Shown here: piece after piece, positions 61,917 through 64,000 of the stretch
Numbering within the stretch: the first letter of the stretch is position 1
How the letters are laid out: each line of letters opens with the position of its first letter
From: Mycobacterium sp. ITM-2016-00316
GTDB lineage: Bacteria; Actinomycetota; Actinomycetes; Mycobacteriales; Mycobacteriaceae
Reading direction: 5' to 3'
DNA: 64,000 nucleotides
NCBI RefSeq assembly: GCF_002968335.2
Contig: NZ_CP134398.1
Coordinates: forward strand, 4,154,001 to 4,218,000
Translations under genes and position numbers: made by a program
The notes under the pieces: generated by a model
Databases searched by the model: none
Told to the model about the DNA's origin: nothing
Seen by the model: only the letters and a program-made list of their open reading frames with translations

Positions 61917-64000
61917 TCAGACCGCCTTGAGCTGTGCGGTGACCAGGGTGTAGCTGCTGGTCTGCCAGGCGTCCAGGAACTTGTCGAGCGGCACCGGCAG
62001 ACCCTGGCCGTTCGCCCACGCGCTGTCGTTGATGTAGACGACGTTCTTGCTCGTGTTGACGCTGAGCACGATCACCATGTGGTCGCTGCTCATGGTGCTG
62101 CCCGGCGGACGGTACCGCTCAGGGTGGAAGAAGGTGTTCTCGTAGGCCTTCCACACGATGTCGGCCTTCAGCGAGACCAACACGCCCTGCCGATCTGCCA
62201 ACGATGCGGTCATGGTGTCCAGCGCGAGCTGGCGCTGGCTCCTCAAGAAGCTGGTCATATCGGCGTCGACGCCGTTCAGATTGAGCAGCTTCAGAACGTC
62301 GACCGTGTTCGTGCCGTAGTGCTTGCCGGGCTCGTCGCCGTCGCCTTCGAAGATCGCCTGGCCGTTGAAGATATCGCTGGGAGTGGACCACGCCTGCTCC
62401 AGAATCGCCTGCTGGGTCGGCATGACACCGGTGAGCTGGCCGATGATCCCGGCACTGGCCATGATCGCGCAGGATGACGCGTCACCCTGGAAGATCCAGT
62501 ACGGCTTGTTCGTCGCATAATTGCCGTACTCGACATCGCCGAGTGCCGGCGGCTCGATATCGATCAGATTCGCGACGCCGAAGGTACGGGCCAGATCGCC
62601 GCTGAGATCGGCGATATTGTCTTGTACACCGTCGATCTGGTTCACCACGGCCTCGGCGACCATGCTGCCCAGATTTCGCAGGACGAGGCCGAGCTTGTCG
62701 GGACGGGGCAGGCTCCACACGAGCCGGGTTTTCTGGGCCGACGGAACAACCGGGGCGACACCGGCCGTCGCAGCCAGCTGCGCCGTGACCAGGTTGTAGT
62801 TCGAGGCGCTCCACTCAGACAGGAAGTCGTCGATGTCCACCGTCAAGCCCTGGCCGACGGATCTGGTCGGGTCGTTGTAGGTCACGGTGCCGGCCTCGGT
62901 ATCCACACCCAGGACGACCACCGACTTCCCGACAGGACCGCTGAAACCGTCCGAGACGCCGCTCATCGTCACGATCATCGCCTTGCCGGGATTCTGCAGA
63001 CCTGAGGTAAGCGCGTGCAAGGCATGCGACTCCTGGTCGTGCGCAAAGTAGCTCGTCATGATGCGAACACCCTTGCCCTGCAGTACTTCATAGCTGTCGG
63101 TCCACGACACGAATCGATTCGCATCCGGGTCGTACACCTTGACGTTGGCGTTGTACAGGCTGTCCTCGTCCATCGCCAGATCGAGGAAGGCCTGGACGTC
63201 GACCTGCGTTCCGGTCAGCTGTGCCCACGCCATCGCGGCGGTCGCCAGGGCGTGCGAACGGTAGGCCTGCTGGACCCAGTACTGCTGATTTGCGGCCGGA
63301 TTCCCGTATGGGGCGGGCTCGATGAACACCACCCGTTTGATCCCGAGCATGCGGGTCACGTCGGCACCGAGAACCGTGAGATTGCGTTGCATCCCCCGAA
63401 TCTGGTGCGCGACGGTGCCGTAGAGGTCACGCCCGAACTGCTGCAACGTCCGCAGGATTTGGTGGGGAGTAGGCGGCGCCCAGGCGAATGCGGCAGGTGC
63501 TACCGGCAACGCCGCCGAAAGTGTCGGCGCGGTCGCGTCCGGTTCGGTCACGTCGGACCTACGGGTATCGGTGTCCGTGGTCGCAGCGGTGCTCTGCACC
63601 GTAACGTCGACCGTCGGGACGGTCTCTGCCCCAGTCGGTTCATCGACGGGTGCCGATACCGATGAGAGCTCCGGCGCAACTTGGGCTTCCGGCTCGGCCT
63701 CCCGCTCGTCCGCAAGCGGCGTCGCATCGTGACCACGGGGGGTCTCGAGGTCCGCTGCGTTGTCGGCTTCATCGGTTTCTGTTGCCCTGCTGCGCAAAGC
63801 CGCTCCGGTCGCGGCTGCGCGCACGCTGCGTACCGCGATCGGGCCCGTTCGGCTCGCCTTGTTCGACGGGCTCGCCTTGTCCGACGACTCCGACCCCGCA
63901 CTGCTCGAACTCGAAGGACTGTCCGACGATCCGGAGTCGGTGTCGGCGGTCGCGATGGCGGCACCCCCGATCATCGCCGCCCCCATGCCCAGGGTCAGCG
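61917..64000 (-). CDS. Secreted double C39-like peptidase-fold protein, 5' end cut by window edge
   Basis: The frame is open past the window edge; the visible 694 or so residues begin inside a signal peptide (LGMGAAMIGGAAIATADTDS, probable cleavage after ATA). A Ser/Asp/Thr-rich linker is followed by two related C39-like domains. The second has the catalytic Cys (codon 62469-62471, SSCAIMASAG) and His (codon 62079-62081, SDHMVIV) with YINDSA. In the first domain the matching residues are His (YRSHALATA) and Lys (GKSVVVLG), so it cannot be a cysteine protease. The protein is therefore a secreted enzyme with a dead and a live domain; its target is unknown. Confidence 0.85.
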   Translation of the reverse strand, partial: LTLGMGAAMIGGAAIATADTDSGSSDSPSSSSSAGSESSDKASPSNKASRTGPIAVRSVRAAATGAALRSRATETDEADNAADLETPRGHDATPLADEREAEPEAQVAPELSSVSAPVDEPTGAETVPTVDVTVQSTAATTDTDTRRSDVTEPDATAPTLSAALPVAPAAFAWAPPTPHQILRTLQQFGRDLYGTVAHQIRGMQRNLTVLGADVTRMLGIKRVVFIEPAPYGNPAANQQYWVQQAYRSHALATAAMAWAQLTGTQVDVQAFLDLAMDEDSLYNANVKVYDPDANRFVSWTDSYEVLQGKGVRIMTSYFAHDQESHALHALTSGLQNPGKAMIVTMSGVSDGFSGPVGKSVVVLGVDTEAGTVTYNDPTRSVGQGLTVDIDDFLSEWSASNYNLVTAQLAATAGVAPVVPSAQKTRLVWSLPRPDKLGLVLRNLGSMVAEAVVNQIDGVQDNIADLSGDLARTFGVANLIDIEPPALGDVEYGNYATNKPYWIFQGDASSCAIMASAGIIGQLTGVMPTQQAILEQAWSTPSDIFNGQAIFEGDGDEPGKHYGTNTVDVLKLLNLNGVDADMTSFLRSQRQLALDTMTASLADRQGVLVSLKADIVWKAYENTFFHPERYRPPGSTMSSDHMVIVLSVNTSKNVVYINDSAWANGQGLPVPLDKFLDAWQTSSYTLVTAQLKAV

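Overview
The window is high-GC actinobacterial DNA, almost certainly from a fast-growing member of the Mycobacteriaceae (Mycolicibacterium-like). The signs are a mycofactocin-type SDR, F420/luciferase-type oxidoreductases, many FadE-type acyl-CoA dehydrogenases in two-subunit pairs, DUF4333 lipoproteins, an LpqM-like metallopeptidase, a mycobacterial SOS box and several apparently leaderless genes. I see no tRNA or rRNA gene, CRISPR array or intact transposase.

From 1 to about 51.8 kb the window is one large catabolic region. It begins with a CoA-transferase, a FadE and an amidohydrolase on the minus strand. These diverge from a Rieske oxygenase operon (3755-9120: oxygenase, small protein, amidohydrolase, SnoaL-like protein, FadE pair). 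A TetR regulator (9322) and a translationally coupled SDR / epimerase / epimerase / kinase operon (10339-14500) follow. A small SOS-box-associated ORF lies at 14772. A long minus-strand block (24357 to 15164) encodes TetR, a 3Fe-4S ferredoxin, a P450, an amidohydrolase, two M24 peptidase-fold proteins, a crotonase and a double CoA-transferase. Upstream of it, a nine-gene minus-strand operon (34358 to 24477) carries MhpC-, MhpA- and MhpB-like meta-cleavage enzymes, a KstD-like dehydrogenase, a luciferase-like enzyme, two SDRs, a cyclase-family protein and a hydrolase. A divergent IclR regulator and a second KstD-like enzyme follow. From 36.9 to 51.8 kb lie acyl-CoA genes: a crotonase, an Ltp2-like aldolase with its DUF35 partner, MeaB, a thiolase, SDRs, two acyl-CoA ligases, a 2Fe-2S ferredoxin, a CoA-transferase, and a two-subunit B12-dependent acyl-CoA mutase.

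The genes look like a complete route. A carboxylate is activated as a CoA ester and shortened by dehydrogenation, hydration and retro-aldol or thiolytic cleavage. A ring is made aromatic by KstD-like dehydrogenases, hydroxylated and opened by MhpA/B/C-type enzymes. Methyl-branched products are fed to central metabolism by the mutase. This resembles steroid catabolism in logic but uses different protein families for the ring, and I cannot name the substrate. A palindromic site, GAGAAT-N3-ATTCTC, recurs in front of most of these transcription units (four perfect and several degenerate copies) and flanks the TetR gene at 9322, so the region appears to be one local regulon.

From 51.8 kb to the end the content is different: a DUF1295 membrane protein, a TetR, a frameshifted SDR, and a GntR gene diverging from four consecutive acyl-CoA dehydrogenase genes across a perfect 20-bp palindrome. 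After these come envelope genes: two DUF4333 proteins flanking an LpqM-like lipoprotein peptidase, and a secreted protein with two C39-like domains, only the second with catalytic residues. The first and last genes are cut by the window edges.
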